From positions 248,001 through 312,000 of the forward strand of contig JBJZOS010000002.1 of assembly GCA_046269235.1 (NCBI GenBank): a stretch of 64,000 nt of DNA, in the 5' to 3' direction. This document shows positions 42,458 to 51,782 of this stretch, in pieces; the first letter of the stretch is position 1; every line of letters starts with the position of its first letter. This DNA is from Soonwooa sp032078105 (GTDB lineage Bacteria; Bacteroidota; Bacteroidia; Flavobacteriales; Weeksellaceae). Below the pieces are notes generated by a model that searched no databases, had not been told where the DNA came from, and saw nothing but the letters and a program-made list of their open reading frames with translations. The translations under genes were made by a program, and so were the position numbers.

Positions 42458-44905
42458 ATGAAATACACAACTCAAGAGCTTGCTTTTTTTACCAATGCTG
42501 AACTAATTGGTAACCCAAAACAAATTGTCAAAAATTTGGCTTTTGACAGTCGAAGTATCTATTCTTCCAAAAACACTGCTTTTATCGCCATTAACTCTTC
42601 CAAAAATTCTGGTGAGAAGTATATCGAATCTGCAATAGAAAAAGGTATTGAAGTTATTATCGCTGAGAAAAAGACTTCTGATAATCCGCATATTACGTGG
42701 ATTATTGTAGAAAACAGCTTGCAATTCTTGAGGAAACTAGCCAAATATCATTTTGAAAATTCTTATATAAAAAGCATCGGCATTACCGGAAGTAACGGCA
42801 AAACGATTCTTAAAGAATGGCTTTATCAAAGTCTTTGGAATGAATATCAAACTGTAAAAAGTCCAAAAAGTTTTAATTCTCAAATTGGTCTTCCGCTCTC
42901 TTTGTTACAAATAAATGCAAAACATGAGCTTGGAATTTTTGAAGTTGGAATTTCTAAACCCAAGGAAATGGCATTGCAGGAAGAAATCTTCCACCCAAAT
43001 ATTGGTGTATTGACCTATATTGGATCTGCACATTCTTCAAATTTTGAAAATGAAGAAGAACTGGTTGATGAAAAAATTGAGCTCTTCAAACATTCAAAAA
43101 CTATAATATACAACGGAGATAAAGATCTGGTTGTTAATAAAATAACTAACTTATATTCAAGTAAAAAATTAATTAGTTTTGGTTTTAAATCAAATAATTC
43201 TATCCACATTATTAATGATTTTAAAAACCGTGAAGAACTCGTAAAAGTTAAAATTTTCGAAGATGAAATAGAATTTAAAGCAAGCACCCGCGACGAAGCG
43301 ACTTTGTCAAATGCGTTAGCTTTAATTTCTGTTTTAAAAGCGCTTGGATTCGCAAATTCAAAAATTGTCGAAAAGATAAATTCTTTACACGCCATCGAGA
43401 TGCGTCTAGAAGCTGTAGAAGGCGTTCGTAATAATTTGATTATCAATGATTCGTATAATCTAGATTTAGATTCGCTTAAAATAGCTTTTCAGTTTATTCA
43501 AGAATATAATAAACCGAAGAAATCTTTGGTATTGACAGATTTTGTAGATTCAGATGCTCACAATCCGAATTTTTATAAAGAAGTTATAGATCTTGTTAAC
43601 GAACAAAATTTTGAGCAAGTCTACTTAATCGGAAATGAAATCTCAAGTTTTGCACAAAATGTAGAAACAACTGTTTTTAATTTTGATACAACATCAAGTT
43701 TTATTGAAAGCAAACCATTTGAAGAGATTGATAATCAAATAATTCTATTAAAAGGTGCACGAAAATTTGAAGTTGAACGTATCAAAGATATTCTAGAACT
43801 TCGGAAACACGAAACGCGATTAGAGGTTAATCTTAATGCCCTTCTACATAATATTAATGTTCATAAATCGCTCCTTAAGCCAGAAACCAAAATGATGGCA
43901 ATGGTTAAAGCCAATGCTTATGGCTTAGGAAGTTTTGAAATCTCAGAATTTTTACAACATCATCACATTGATTATTTTGGTGTTGCAGTTGCCGATGAGG
44001 GATCAGATTTAAGAAAAAAAGGAATCACCACCCCAATTATTGTGATGAATCCTGAGCAGCATAGCTATAGAATGGTTATCGAATACAATCTAGAGCCAGA
44101 AATCTATAGTTTAAGAGTTTTAGAATTGTTTTGTAAAGAACTGAAAAAACTTGGTATCACCGAAAAATATCCAATACACATTAAGTTAGAAACTGGTATG
44201 CATCGTCTTGGTTTCAAAGATCAAGAAATACCGCAACTTGTTGATTTTATTTCAAATAACAATGTAAAAGTACAAAGTATTTTTAGTCATTTGGCAACAG
44301 CAGACATGCCCGAGGAGAAATCTTATGTCGAATTTCAATTAGAAAATTTTGAGAAGACTTCAAATAATTTAATAAATTTACTTGGTTATCAGCCGATTCG
44401 ACATATTTTGAATTCGTCAGGTATTTTAAATTACACTGATAAGCAATACGATATGGTTAGAATTGGGATTGGTATGATGGGTATTGCGTATAATGATGAG
44501 ATTAAAAAAAAGCTACAAAATACCGTTAGCTTCAAAACAGTTATTTCTCAAATATCGGACATAAACATCGGAGAAACAGTTGGTTACGGTAGACGATTTA
44601 AAGCTGAAAAAGAATCCAAAATAGCTACTATTCCAGTTGGTTACGCTGATGGAATCCCGAGATCAGTAGGTAATAAGATTGGGAGCCTTAGTGTACAAAA
44701 TCAGCTAGTACCGATTGTTGGTACCGTTTGTATGGATATGTTGATGATTGACGTTTCGAATGTAACGGCTAAAGAAGGTGATGACGTTGTTATTTTTTCC
44801 GAAAAACCGAGCTTAATGGATTTCGCTAGATATTGTAATACAATACCTTATGAAGTTTTAACCTCCATATCGTCTCGGGTAAAAAGAGTGTATATAAAAG
44901 ATTAA
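42458..44905 (+). CDS. Bifunctional MurF / alanine racemase
   Basis: The 815-residue fusion joins two steps of peptidoglycan precursor synthesis. Residues 1-450 are MurF (UDP-MurNAc-tripeptide:D-Ala-D-Ala ligase), with ATP loop GITGSNGKTILKEWL near residue 110 and NDSYNLDLDSL. Residues 455-815 are alanine racemase, with the PLP lysine in MMAMVKANAYGLGSF, the catalytic Tyr region VGYGRRFKAE, and GTVCMDMLMIDVS. This fusion is known in Bacteroidota and would supply D-Ala next to its user. The MurF half is divergent and AT-rich but complete. Confidence 0.95.
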   Translation: MKYTTQELAFFTNAELIGNPKQIVKNLAFDSRSIYSSKNTAFIAINSSKNSGEKYIESAIEKGIEVIIAEKKTSDNPHITWIIVENSLQFLRKLAKYHFENSYIKSIGITGSNGKTILKEWLYQSLWNEYQTVKSPKSFNSQIGLPLSLLQINAKHELGIFEVGISKPKEMALQEEIFHPNIGVLTYIGSAHSSNFENEEELVDEKIELFKHSKTIIYNGDKDLVVNKITNLYSSKKLISFGFKSNNSIHIINDFKNREELVKVKIFEDEIEFKASTRDEATLSNALALISVLKALGFANSKIVEKINSLHAIEMRLEAVEGVRNNLIINDSYNLDLDSLKIAFQFIQEYNKPKKSLVLTDFVDSDAHNPNFYKEVIDLVNEQNFEQVYLIGNEISSFAQNVETTVFNFDTTSSFIESKPFEEIDNQIILLKGARKFEVERIKDILELRKHETRLEVNLNALLHNINVHKSLLKPETKMMAMVKANAYGLGSFEISEFLQHHHIDYFGVAVADEGSDLRKKGITTPIIVMNPEQHSYRMVIEYNLEPEIYSLRVLELFCKELKKLGITEKYPIHIKLETGMHRLGFKDQEIPQLVDFISNNNVKVQSIFSHLATADMPEEKSYVEFQLENFEKTSNNLINLLGYQPIRHILNSSGILNYTDKQYDMVRIGIGMMGIAYNDEIKKKLQNTVSFKTVISQISDINIGETVGYGRRFKAEKESKIATIPVGYADGIPRSVGNKIGSLSVQNQLVPIVGTVCMDMLMIDVSNVTAKEGDDVVIFSEKPSLMDFARYCNTIPYEVLTSISSRVKRVYIKD

Positions 44906-44907
44906 AC

Positions 44908-47064
44908 ATGAAAAATTTTTGGATATTAATAGTGTTTTGTTGTTTTAATTTGTTTCAATCACAAGTTAAAGAGCCACTAGTCCTACCCAAAAATGCAAAA
45001 ATTGGCCTTTCGTTAAGTGGTGGTGGCGCAAAAGGCTTCTCACATGTAGGTGTTTTAAAAGTCATCGATTCTTTAGGAATTAAAATCGATTACATCTCAG
45101 GAACAAGTATGGGCGCTATAATTGGAGGAATGTATGCTGCAGGTTATACCGGAAAAGACATCGAAAAAATTGTCATGGACACCGACTTTTATTCACTAAT
45201 TACGGATCCAACTTCAAGAAAGGATGCAACATTCTTTAATAAATCGGTTGACAAATATCTTCTAAATATCCCATTGCAAAACGGTAAAGCCAGTTTTCCA
45301 TCGTCTATATCGACTGGCCAGCGTAATGTTTATATGTTGAAAGAGCTCTTGAAAAACGTAGCAACAGTAACAGATTTTTCGAAGCTACCCATTCCATTTT
45401 TATGTATTGCAACCAACCTAGAAAGTGGAAATATGCAAATTTTTGAAAAGGGTGATTTGGTACAGTCCATTATGGCAAGTTCTGCATTTCCGTCTTTGTT
45501 AGAGCCTGTTAAGATTAATGATAGTTTGTATGTTGATGGCGCGATGACGGTTAATTATCCTTCAAAACCTTTAAAGGACAAAGGGATGGACATTGTTATT
45601 GGTGTTGACCTTAACCAAGGTTTAGCAAAACGTGATGATCTTAAAAGTATGATTTCGATTTTAAATCAAATTATAGATTTTGGAATTCAACGCGATACCA
45701 AAAGACAATATAAATATACGGATATCAACATAAAACCAGACTTAACAGGTATGACGGCGACAAGTTATGATAATAAAAAGTCTATTCTTGATAGTGGCTA
45801 TGTTGCTGCTCAACGTTACGAAGCCGTTCTTGATCGACTTCCTAAACGCGAATACGAGCGTCTTAGAGTACCAATTAATCCAATATATAGCAATGTCTAT
45901 AAGATTGACAGTCTCGTCCTCGAAAATAGCAAAATCTACGGTAAAAATTATGTTTTAGGAAAAATGGGATTGCGTACGCCGTCCATGCAAACTTATGGAA
46001 GTGTAAACAAAATGATCGATAAGCTGTATGCAACCAACAACTATCGAATTATCAACTACGATATCGTTCAGAATGCTGAAACCAATTACTTAAAAATACA
46101 AGTAACGGAAGATGATACAAGACATTTCATCAAATTTGGATTGCACTATGATGAGATTTTTAAAACCGGATTATTATTAAATTATTCAGCAAAACGATTA
46201 TTGTTTAAAAACACAGATCTCTCTCTAGATTTAGTTGTTGGTGATAAACCACGATACTATTTCAATTATTTTATCGACAATGGTTACATACCGGGCTTTG
46301 GACTTTATGCTTCTGGGATGAGTTTTGAATTATTAAATAAGAGCAAAAATATAATTGAAGATTGGAAATGGTTCCGTAATGAAGCCTATTTACAATCTAT
46401 TTGGAAAGATAAATATGCTTTGGGAAGTGGGATAAGTTTTGATTATTTCGATACTGAAGATGCGGCTGGACAAAACTACAATTCTGACAGATATCTCAAT
46501 CTTTATGCATTTGTAAAAAGTGATACGCAAGATGACAAGCACTTCCCTACTCGAGGATTTTATCTTAATGGCGAAGTAAAGGTTCTAGACGTATTTTCTA
46601 ACGAGCTTGATAAAAAACCTGTTCAGGCAAAGGCAGATATCAGAATGAGTTTTAGACTATCCAAAAAGTTTACTTACAGACTTAATCTATTTGGAGGATT
46701 TAGCTTTGGTGACGTTATTCCGCATTTCTACCAATACAGATTAGGTGGCATTTTTGAACAAAATCTTAATAACATAAAAGCCATGTCAGGTTATCAGTTT
46801 GGTCAAACCAATGATAATAACTTGATTTATGCTTCCAACGATCTGCAATTTAGGTTTAACAAAAACTATTACATTATCGGTAATTTTAGCATTGCAAATA
46901 TGTTCAACGATTTTGGATTGGATGATACAGCAAAAATTAGTTTTAGTTCAGTTGGTATTACTGCGGGTTACAAATCGCCATTTGGTCAGATTAAACTAAA
47001 TTTTAGTCAATCTATTAATAAACAAAAAGGAATTTTCAGTGTTATATTAGGACACTGGTTTTAA
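44908..47064 (+). CDS. Patatin-like phospholipase with C-terminal outer membrane barrel
   Basis: This 718-residue protein begins with a short signal peptide (IVFCCFNLFQSQ). A patatin domain follows (about 32-310) with the oxyanion loop LSLSGGGAKGFSH, the nucleophile Ser in GTSMGAI and the Asp dyad partner in VDGAM. A POTRA-like segment (about 325-400) and a 16-strand BamA/TPS-type barrel ending ILGHWF make up the rest, as in PlpD-type (type Vd) autotransporters. The phospholipase would be on or near the outer membrane. It starts 2 nt after murF-alr. Confidence 0.92.
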   Translation: MKNFWILIVFCCFNLFQSQVKEPLVLPKNAKIGLSLSGGGAKGFSHVGVLKVIDSLGIKIDYISGTSMGAIIGGMYAAGYTGKDIEKIVMDTDFYSLITDPTSRKDATFFNKSVDKYLLNIPLQNGKASFPSSISTGQRNVYMLKELLKNVATVTDFSKLPIPFLCIATNLESGNMQIFEKGDLVQSIMASSAFPSLLEPVKINDSLYVDGAMTVNYPSKPLKDKGMDIVIGVDLNQGLAKRDDLKSMISILNQIIDFGIQRDTKRQYKYTDINIKPDLTGMTATSYDNKKSILDSGYVAAQRYEAVLDRLPKREYERLRVPINPIYSNVYKIDSLVLENSKIYGKNYVLGKMGLRTPSMQTYGSVNKMIDKLYATNNYRIINYDIVQNAETNYLKIQVTEDDTRHFIKFGLHYDEIFKTGLLLNYSAKRLLFKNTDLSLDLVVGDKPRYYFNYFIDNGYIPGFGLYASGMSFELLNKSKNIIEDWKWFRNEAYLQSIWKDKYALGSGISFDYFDTEDAAGQNYNSDRYLNLYAFVKSDTQDDKHFPTRGFYLNGEVKVLDVFSNELDKKPVQAKADIRMSFRLSKKFTYRLNLFGGFSFGDVIPHFYQYRLGGIFEQNLNNIKAMSGYQFGQTNDNNLIYASNDLQFRFNKNYYIIGNFSIANMFNDFGLDDTAKISFSSVGITAGYKSPFGQIKLNFSQSINKQKGIFSVILGHWF

Positions 47065-47068
47065 AATT

Positions 47069-47488
47069 ATGATACAATTTTTCTTTGAAGATGTAGAAAA
47101 TACGATTCAGCCGAATTATACAAATTGGCTTGAAGATTTAATTATAACTGAAGGTAAAAAGCTTGGAGATATCAATTACATACTCTGTGATGACGAATAT
47201 CTTTTAAAAATAAACCAAGACTTTCTTCAGCATGATTATTACACGGACATCATAACTTTTGACAAAGTAAAGGGCAAAACAATAAACGCTGACATTTTTG
47301 TATCTTTGCAACGCGTAATAGATAATGCGGAACAAATAGGGAAAACTAACGACGAAGAGTTGAGACGCGTGCTGGCACACGGCCTACTCCACCTCGTAGG
47401 ATACAAAGATAAATCTGAAGCAGAGCAAACCGAAATGCGTTCTAAAGAAGATTTTTATCTCGCATTATTTAACGAAAAGTATCTTTAA
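47069..47488 (+). CDS. ybeY: Endoribonuclease YbeY
   Basis: YbeY is a zinc endoribonuclease for 16S rRNA 3'-end maturation and ribosome quality control. The 139-residue product has the preceding HDYYTDIITFD segment, FVSLQRV and the metal motif HGLLHLVGYKD. The third histidine of the usual HGxLHLxGYDH is replaced (KD instead of DH), as seen in other flavobacterial homologues. It begins 4 nt after the patatin gene and is followed by a parS-like palindrome. Confidence 0.92.
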   Translation: MIQFFFEDVENTIQPNYTNWLEDLIITEGKKLGDINYILCDDEYLLKINQDFLQHDYYTDIITFDKVKGKTINADIFVSLQRVIDNAEQIGKTNDEELRRVLAHGLLHLVGYKDKSEAEQTEMRSKEDFYLALFNEKYL

Positions 47489-47496
47489 ATGAAAAA

Positions 47497-47512
47497 TGTT
47501 TCACGTGAAACA
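47497..47512. promoter_or_regulatory. parS-like site (ParB binding) 1
   Basis: TGTTTCACGTGAAACA is a perfect 16-bp palindrome and agrees with the bacterial parS consensus. It lies 8 nt after ybeY and 32 nt before mnmG. The extended palindrome AAAATGTTTCAC/GTGAAACATTTT is followed by GTTTTTTTATT, so it could also act as a terminator for ybeY. Confidence 0.85.
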
Positions 47513-47544
47513 TTTTGTTTTTTTATTATTAAACTGAATATAGA

Positions 47545-49407
47545 ATGATATCAGAAACATATGACGTTATCGTAGTTGGTGCAGGTCATGCAGGTTGCGA
47601 AGCTGCTGCTGCTGCTGCCAATCTCGGTTCAAAAACTCTAATGGTTACCATGAATATGCAAACCATTGGTCAAATGAGCTGTAATCCTGCAATGGGAGGA
47701 ATTGCAAAAGGACAAATTGTTAGAGAAATTGACGCTATGGGTGGTTATTCAGGGGTGATTTCTGATAAATCTGCTATACAATTCAAAATGCTGAATCTAT
47801 CCAAAGGTCCCGCAATGTGGTCTCCTAGAACACAAAATGACCGTATGTTATTCGCGCAAGAATGGCGTATAGCATTAGAAAACACTCCTAATTTAGACTT
47901 CTTCCAAGATATGGTTAAGAATCTTATTATCGAAGATAATAAAGTCGTAGGTGTTATAACGTCGTTAGGTATCGAAATTCGTGGTAAGTCAGTTGTCTTA
48001 ACCAACGGAACTTTCTTAAATGGCTTAATACATGTTGGTGACAAACAACTTGGTGGCGGTAGAATGGGCGAACCCAGAGCCTATGGAATAACAGAACAAT
48101 TGGTTTCTTTAGGTTTTGAATCAGGAAGAATGAAAACTGGAACACCGCCACGTGTTGACGGCCGTAGTCTGGATTATTCTAAAATGGAAGAACAATCGGG
48201 TGATGAAAACCCTAAAAAATTCTCATATTTAGATACTCCTAAGCTAAAAGAACAAAGAAGTTGTTATATTGTCTATACAAACGAAAAAGTGCATGAAGTT
48301 TTGCGTTCAGGATTTGATAGAAGCCCCATGTTTAATGGGACTATTCAGAGTCTTGGACCACGTTATTGCCCAAGTATTGAGGATAAAATTAACCGTTTTG
48401 CAGAACGTACAAGACATCAACTTTTTGTTGAACCAGAAGGTTGGAACACCGTAGAAATATATGTTAATGGATTCAGTTCTTCACTTCCAGAAGATGTACA
48501 AATTAAAGCTATGAAGCTTATTCCTGGATTTGAAAATGTAAAGGTTTTCCGTCCTGGTTACGCCATCGAATATGACTACTTCCCTCCTACCCAACTTTAT
48601 CACACTTTAGAAACAAAATTAATTAAAAATCTTTATTTCGCTGGTCAAATAAATGGCACAACAGGATATGAAGAAGCGGCTGGACAAGGTCTAATAGCTG
48701 GTATTAATGCTGCTCTTAAAGTGCAAGACAAGCCCGAATTCACACTTAGTAGAGATGAAGCCTATATTGGGGTTCTTATCGATGATTTAATTACAAAAGG
48801 TACTGAAGAACCTTACAGAATGTTCACATCAAGAGCTGAATATCGCCTACTTTTAAGACAAGATAATGCAGACATAAGATTAACTGAAAAATCTTACAAT
48901 CTAGGGCTAGCATCTCAAGAAAGACTTAATCGCGTAAAAGATAAAATCTCTAAAAGTCAACAACTTGAAGATTTCTTACGAGAAACTTCTTTAAAACCAG
49001 GTATCATAAATCCTATTCTTGAAAGCATTGATTCAAGTCCTGTAGATCAAGCTTACAGAGCAGCTCAGATTCTTACAAGACCTAATATGACACTTGTAAA
49101 ACTTGAAGAGATTCCGGCTATTAAAGAGTTTGCAAGTCAATTTAATGACGAAGTTAGAGAACAAGCAGAGATTAACATCAAATACAGAGGTTATATTGAA
49201 AAGGAAAAAGAGAATGCGTCAAAACTTAATCGTTTAGAAAACATTAAGATTCCTGAAGATTTTGACTTTACTAAAATCTCAAGTTTATCATCTGAAGCTA
49301 AGCAAAAACTGTCTAAAGTTATGCCAAAAACCATTGCACAGGCTGGTAGAATTAGCGGTGTTTCGCCAGCAGATATTAATGTGTTATTGGTGTTTCTGGG
49401 TAGATAG
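47545..49407 (+). CDS. mnmG: tRNA uridine-5-carboxymethylaminomethyl modification enzyme MnmG
   Basis: MnmG (GidA) works with MnmE to install cmnm5 on wobble U34, using FAD, NADH and a methylene-folate. The 620-residue protein has the FAD motif VVGAGHAGCEAA (about 10-21), the PRTQNDRMLFAQ region, GRMKTGTPPRVDGRS with its family signature, and FAGQINGTTGYEEAAGQG. Length is normal. It complements MnmA at the other end of the window on the same tRNA position. Its gene is flanked by the two parS-like sites. Confidence 0.98.
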   Translation: MISETYDVIVVGAGHAGCEAAAAAANLGSKTLMVTMNMQTIGQMSCNPAMGGIAKGQIVREIDAMGGYSGVISDKSAIQFKMLNLSKGPAMWSPRTQNDRMLFAQEWRIALENTPNLDFFQDMVKNLIIEDNKVVGVITSLGIEIRGKSVVLTNGTFLNGLIHVGDKQLGGGRMGEPRAYGITEQLVSLGFESGRMKTGTPPRVDGRSLDYSKMEEQSGDENPKKFSYLDTPKLKEQRSCYIVYTNEKVHEVLRSGFDRSPMFNGTIQSLGPRYCPSIEDKINRFAERTRHQLFVEPEGWNTVEIYVNGFSSSLPEDVQIKAMKLIPGFENVKVFRPGYAIEYDYFPPTQLYHTLETKLIKNLYFAGQINGTTGYEEAAGQGLIAGINAALKVQDKPEFTLSRDEAYIGVLIDDLITKGTEEPYRMFTSRAEYRLLLRQDNADIRLTEKSYNLGLASQERLNRVKDKISKSQQLEDFLRETSLKPGIINPILESIDSSPVDQAYRAAQILTRPNMTLVKLEEIPAIKEFASQFNDEVREQAEINIKYRGYIEKEKENASKLNRLENIKIPEDFDFTKISSLSSEAKQKLSKVMPKTIAQAGRISGVSPADINVLLVFLGR

Positions 49408-49409
49408 CT

Positions 49410-49496
49410 TGTGGATAACTTGTTAAATGTTCCACGTGAAACATTTATTTAAGCTTAGAATATAGCATAAGCATTAGATTGTGGAATTGTGGATAA
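49410..49496. other. Two perfect DnaA boxes after mnmG
   Basis: TGTGGATAA (reverse complement of the DnaA box TTATCCACA) occurs at 49410-49418 and 49488-49496, either side of the second parS-like site. Two perfect boxes within 90 bp are unlikely by chance, although single copies occur elsewhere in the window (24581, and one near 36803 inside a gene). Confidence 0.6.
49428..49443. promoter_or_regulatory. parS-like site (ParB binding) 2
   Basis: TGTTCCACGTGAAACA matches the classical parS sequence of Bacillus exactly, as far as I recall it, and differs at one position from site 1. It lies 20 nt after the mnmG stop, 1.9 kb from site 1. Confidence 0.85.
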
Positions 49497-49508
49497 CTAC
49501 AATTCCAC
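49481..49508. other. 10-bp stem hairpin overlapping a DnaA box
   Basis: GTGGAATTGT (49481-49490) and ACAATTCCAC (49499-49508) form a perfect inverted repeat around GGATAACT, followed by GTTTTATAAT. It may end the mnmG transcript, although the T-tract is weak. Its left arm and loop contain the second DnaA box. Confidence 0.5.
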
Positions 49509-49545
49509 GTTTTATAATAGAATAAAAACTATTCATCATATTTTA

Positions 49546-50370
49546 ATGAAAATAAAAGATCATTTTCTTAGTCAAGAAATTTTTGAAATAAAAGAAACCG
49601 AAACTAAGGGCGTGTGGAAAACCTCTCCTATCCCATCAAATCTCTCTAAATATTACGAAAGTGAAGATTACATTTCGCATCATCAAGATAGCGGAAGTGC
49701 AAAAGAAAAATTATACAAATTCTTACAAGGTTTTAATCTTTCTTACAAGAAAAATATACTTTCTAAAAGTCTTTCTTCAGGTTTCGATAAAAAAGTTTTA
49801 GACTATGGTTGTGGCGCTGGAGAATTTGTAAAATACATAGAAAATGATTATATAACTTTTGGTTTCGAGCCGAATGATGACGCCAGAAATGCTGCAAGAC
49901 AAAAAACTAGCAAGACAACTTTAGTATCAAATCTTGATGAAATTGAAGATCATTCTTTAGATGCTATTACCCTTTGGCATGTTTTCGAGCACGTGGAAAA
50001 TCAAGAAGAAATGCTTTCTATTTTTTATAAAAAATTAAAAGTCGACGGAAAATTAATTATTGCTGTTCCGAATCCGACTTCGTATGATGCAATTTATTAT
50101 AAAGAATTTTGGGCAGCTTTCGACGTACCTCGTCACGTTTATCATTTCTCACGAAACGGAATGTTGAAACTAATGAACAATAATTATTGGAAAGTTGAAA
50201 AAGTGAAACCTCTCCTACTCGACTCGTTTTATATTTCGATGTTGAGTGAAAAATATAAAAATTCGAGCCTTTTTTGGCTGAAAGCAAGTCTTCGCGGAGC
50301 AATTTCTAACATAAAAGCATCATTTTCGGGCGAATTTTCGAGTTTGATATATATTATAGGAAAAAAGTAG
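49546..50370 (+). CDS. Class I SAM-dependent methyltransferase
   Basis: The ATG at 49546 gives 274 residues; a longer reading from GTG 49489 would run through the hairpin and is rejected. The core has VLDYGCGAGEFVKYI (motif I, about 83-97), FGFEPNDDARNAA and DAITLWHVFEHVENQEEML, then VAVPNPTSYD-like and FDVPRHVYHFS segments. These match the Methyltransf_23 group, which often modifies sugars, lipids or quinones. The substrate is unknown. It is followed by the terminator at 50540. Confidence 0.9.
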   Translation: MKIKDHFLSQEIFEIKETETKGVWKTSPIPSNLSKYYESEDYISHHQDSGSAKEKLYKFLQGFNLSYKKNILSKSLSSGFDKKVLDYGCGAGEFVKYIENDYITFGFEPNDDARNAARQKTSKTTLVSNLDEIEDHSLDAITLWHVFEHVENQEEMLSIFYKKLKVDGKLIIAVPNPTSYDAIYYKEFWAAFDVPRHVYHFSRNGMLKLMNNNYWKVEKVKPLLLDSFYISMLSEKYKNSSLFWLKASLRGAISNIKASFSGEFSSLIYIIGKK

Positions 50371-50539
50371 AAACTCGTTTTTTGAGCATATTCTGAAAGC
50401 CGATTTTTGACCATTTTGTGATTTTTTTGTGGAAAACTTCAAATTTTATGAAAATAACTTAAATCTCAAAAATCCAACTAACCGCCTGAGAATCGTTCAA
50501 AAAAGATAATCAAGACATTTATAAAATCTAAGGCATAAA

Positions 50540-50565
50540 AAAACCGACAAAAATTTGTCGGTTTT
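50540..50565. terminator. Bidirectional terminator before pgk
   Basis: AAAACCGACAAA (50540-50551) pairs with TTTGTCGGTTTT (50554-50565). It lies just after the pgk stop on the minus strand and has T-rich tails on both strands. Confidence 0.85.
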
Positions 50566-50588
50566 CATTTTTAAATATTTAAAACAAA

Positions 50589-51782
50589 TTAATCTTTGTT
50601 AATAGCAGCAACTCCAGGAAGTTCTAGACCTTCCAAACTTTCTAACATTGCTCCTCCTCCAGTTGAAACATAACTTACTTTGTCAGCATAACCGAATTGC
50701 TTGACAAAAGCAACACTATCACCACCTCCAACTAATGAGAATGCTCCAAGCTTAGTTGCTTCTTCGATACTGTCACCTAAAGCAATGGTACCATTAGCAA
50801 ATTTTGACATTTCGAAAACACCAATTGGTCCGTTCCACAGAATTGTTTTAGAATTCAGGATCACATCATTAATTTTTGATCTAGATTGACGACCAGCATC
50901 CAATCCCATCCATCCTTCCGGAATTTCGTAAACGTTAACTTCTTCCGTATTCGCATCGTTATTGAACTGATCAGCGATAATCACATCGCTTGGCAAATAA
51001 ACTTCAACTTTATGTTGCTTGGCTTTTTCTAAGATTTCTAATGCTAATTGCAATTTATCATCTTCTACTAAAGAGTTTCCGATCTTCCCACCTAAAGCTT
51101 TAATGAATGTAAATGCCATACCACCACCAATAATTAAATTATCGATTGCAGGTAAAATGTTTTCAATAATAGTAATTTTAGTAGAAACTTTCGATCCACC
51201 AAGTATTGCAGTTACAGGCTTGTGACCAGATTTAAGGACTCTATCAATCGCCTCCAATTCCTTAGCCATCAACAAACCGAAAAATTTAGTTGAAGGGAAA
51301 AACTTAGCAATAACAGCTGTCGAAGCATGTGCTCTATGCGCGGTACCAAAGGCATCATTAACATAAGCATCACCTAAGTTAGAAAGTTGCTCAGCAAAAG
51401 CTTCATCACCTTTCTCCTCTTCTGCATGGAATCTAAGATTCTCTAACAACAAAATTTCGCCACCTTGTAAATCTGCAGCAGCTTGCTTCGCTTTTTCACC
51501 AATCGATTCTTCAACAAACTTAACTTCCTTTCCTAAAACTTTAGAAACTTCAGAAACAATGTTCTTAAGCGAATACTTATCACTAACTTCGCCTTTTGGA
51601 CGACCAAGATGCGTCATCAAGACTACCGAACCGCCATCAGCCAAAATCTTATCAACCGTAGGTTTAACAGCAACAATTCTTGTATTGTCAGTTACATCAA
51701 GATTGTCATCTTGCGGAACGTTGAAGTCAACGCGTACCAAAGCTTTTTTGCCAGAAAAATTGAAATCCTTAATTGTTTTCAT
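50589..51782 (-). CDS. pgk: Phosphoglycerate kinase
   Basis: Pgk transfers phosphate from 1,3-bisphosphoglycerate to ADP in glycolysis. The 397-residue protein has the N-terminal RVDFNVPQDD, MTHLGRPKGE and ENLRFHAEEEKGD, the hinge region AILGGSKVSTKI, and the nucleotide site WNGPIGVFEM and SLVGGGDSVAF. It is complete and of standard length. Its start faces the AT-rich gap before rpiB, and its promoter is at 51844. Confidence 0.98.
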   Translation of the reverse strand: MKTIKDFNFSGKKALVRVDFNVPQDDNLDVTDNTRIVAVKPTVDKILADGGSVVLMTHLGRPKGEVSDKYSLKNIVSEVSKVLGKEVKFVEESIGEKAKQAAADLQGGEILLLENLRFHAEEEKGDEAFAEQLSNLGDAYVNDAFGTAHRAHASTAVIAKFFPSTKFFGLLMAKELEAIDRVLKSGHKPVTAILGGSKVSTKITIIENILPAIDNLIIGGGMAFTFIKALGGKIGNSLVEDDKLQLALEILEKAKQHKVEVYLPSDVIIADQFNNDANTEEVNVYEIPEGWMGLDAGRQSRSKINDVILNSKTILWNGPIGVFEMSKFANGTIALGDSIEEATKLGAFSLVGGGDSVAFVKQFGYADKVSYVSTGGGAMLESLEGLELPGVAAINKD

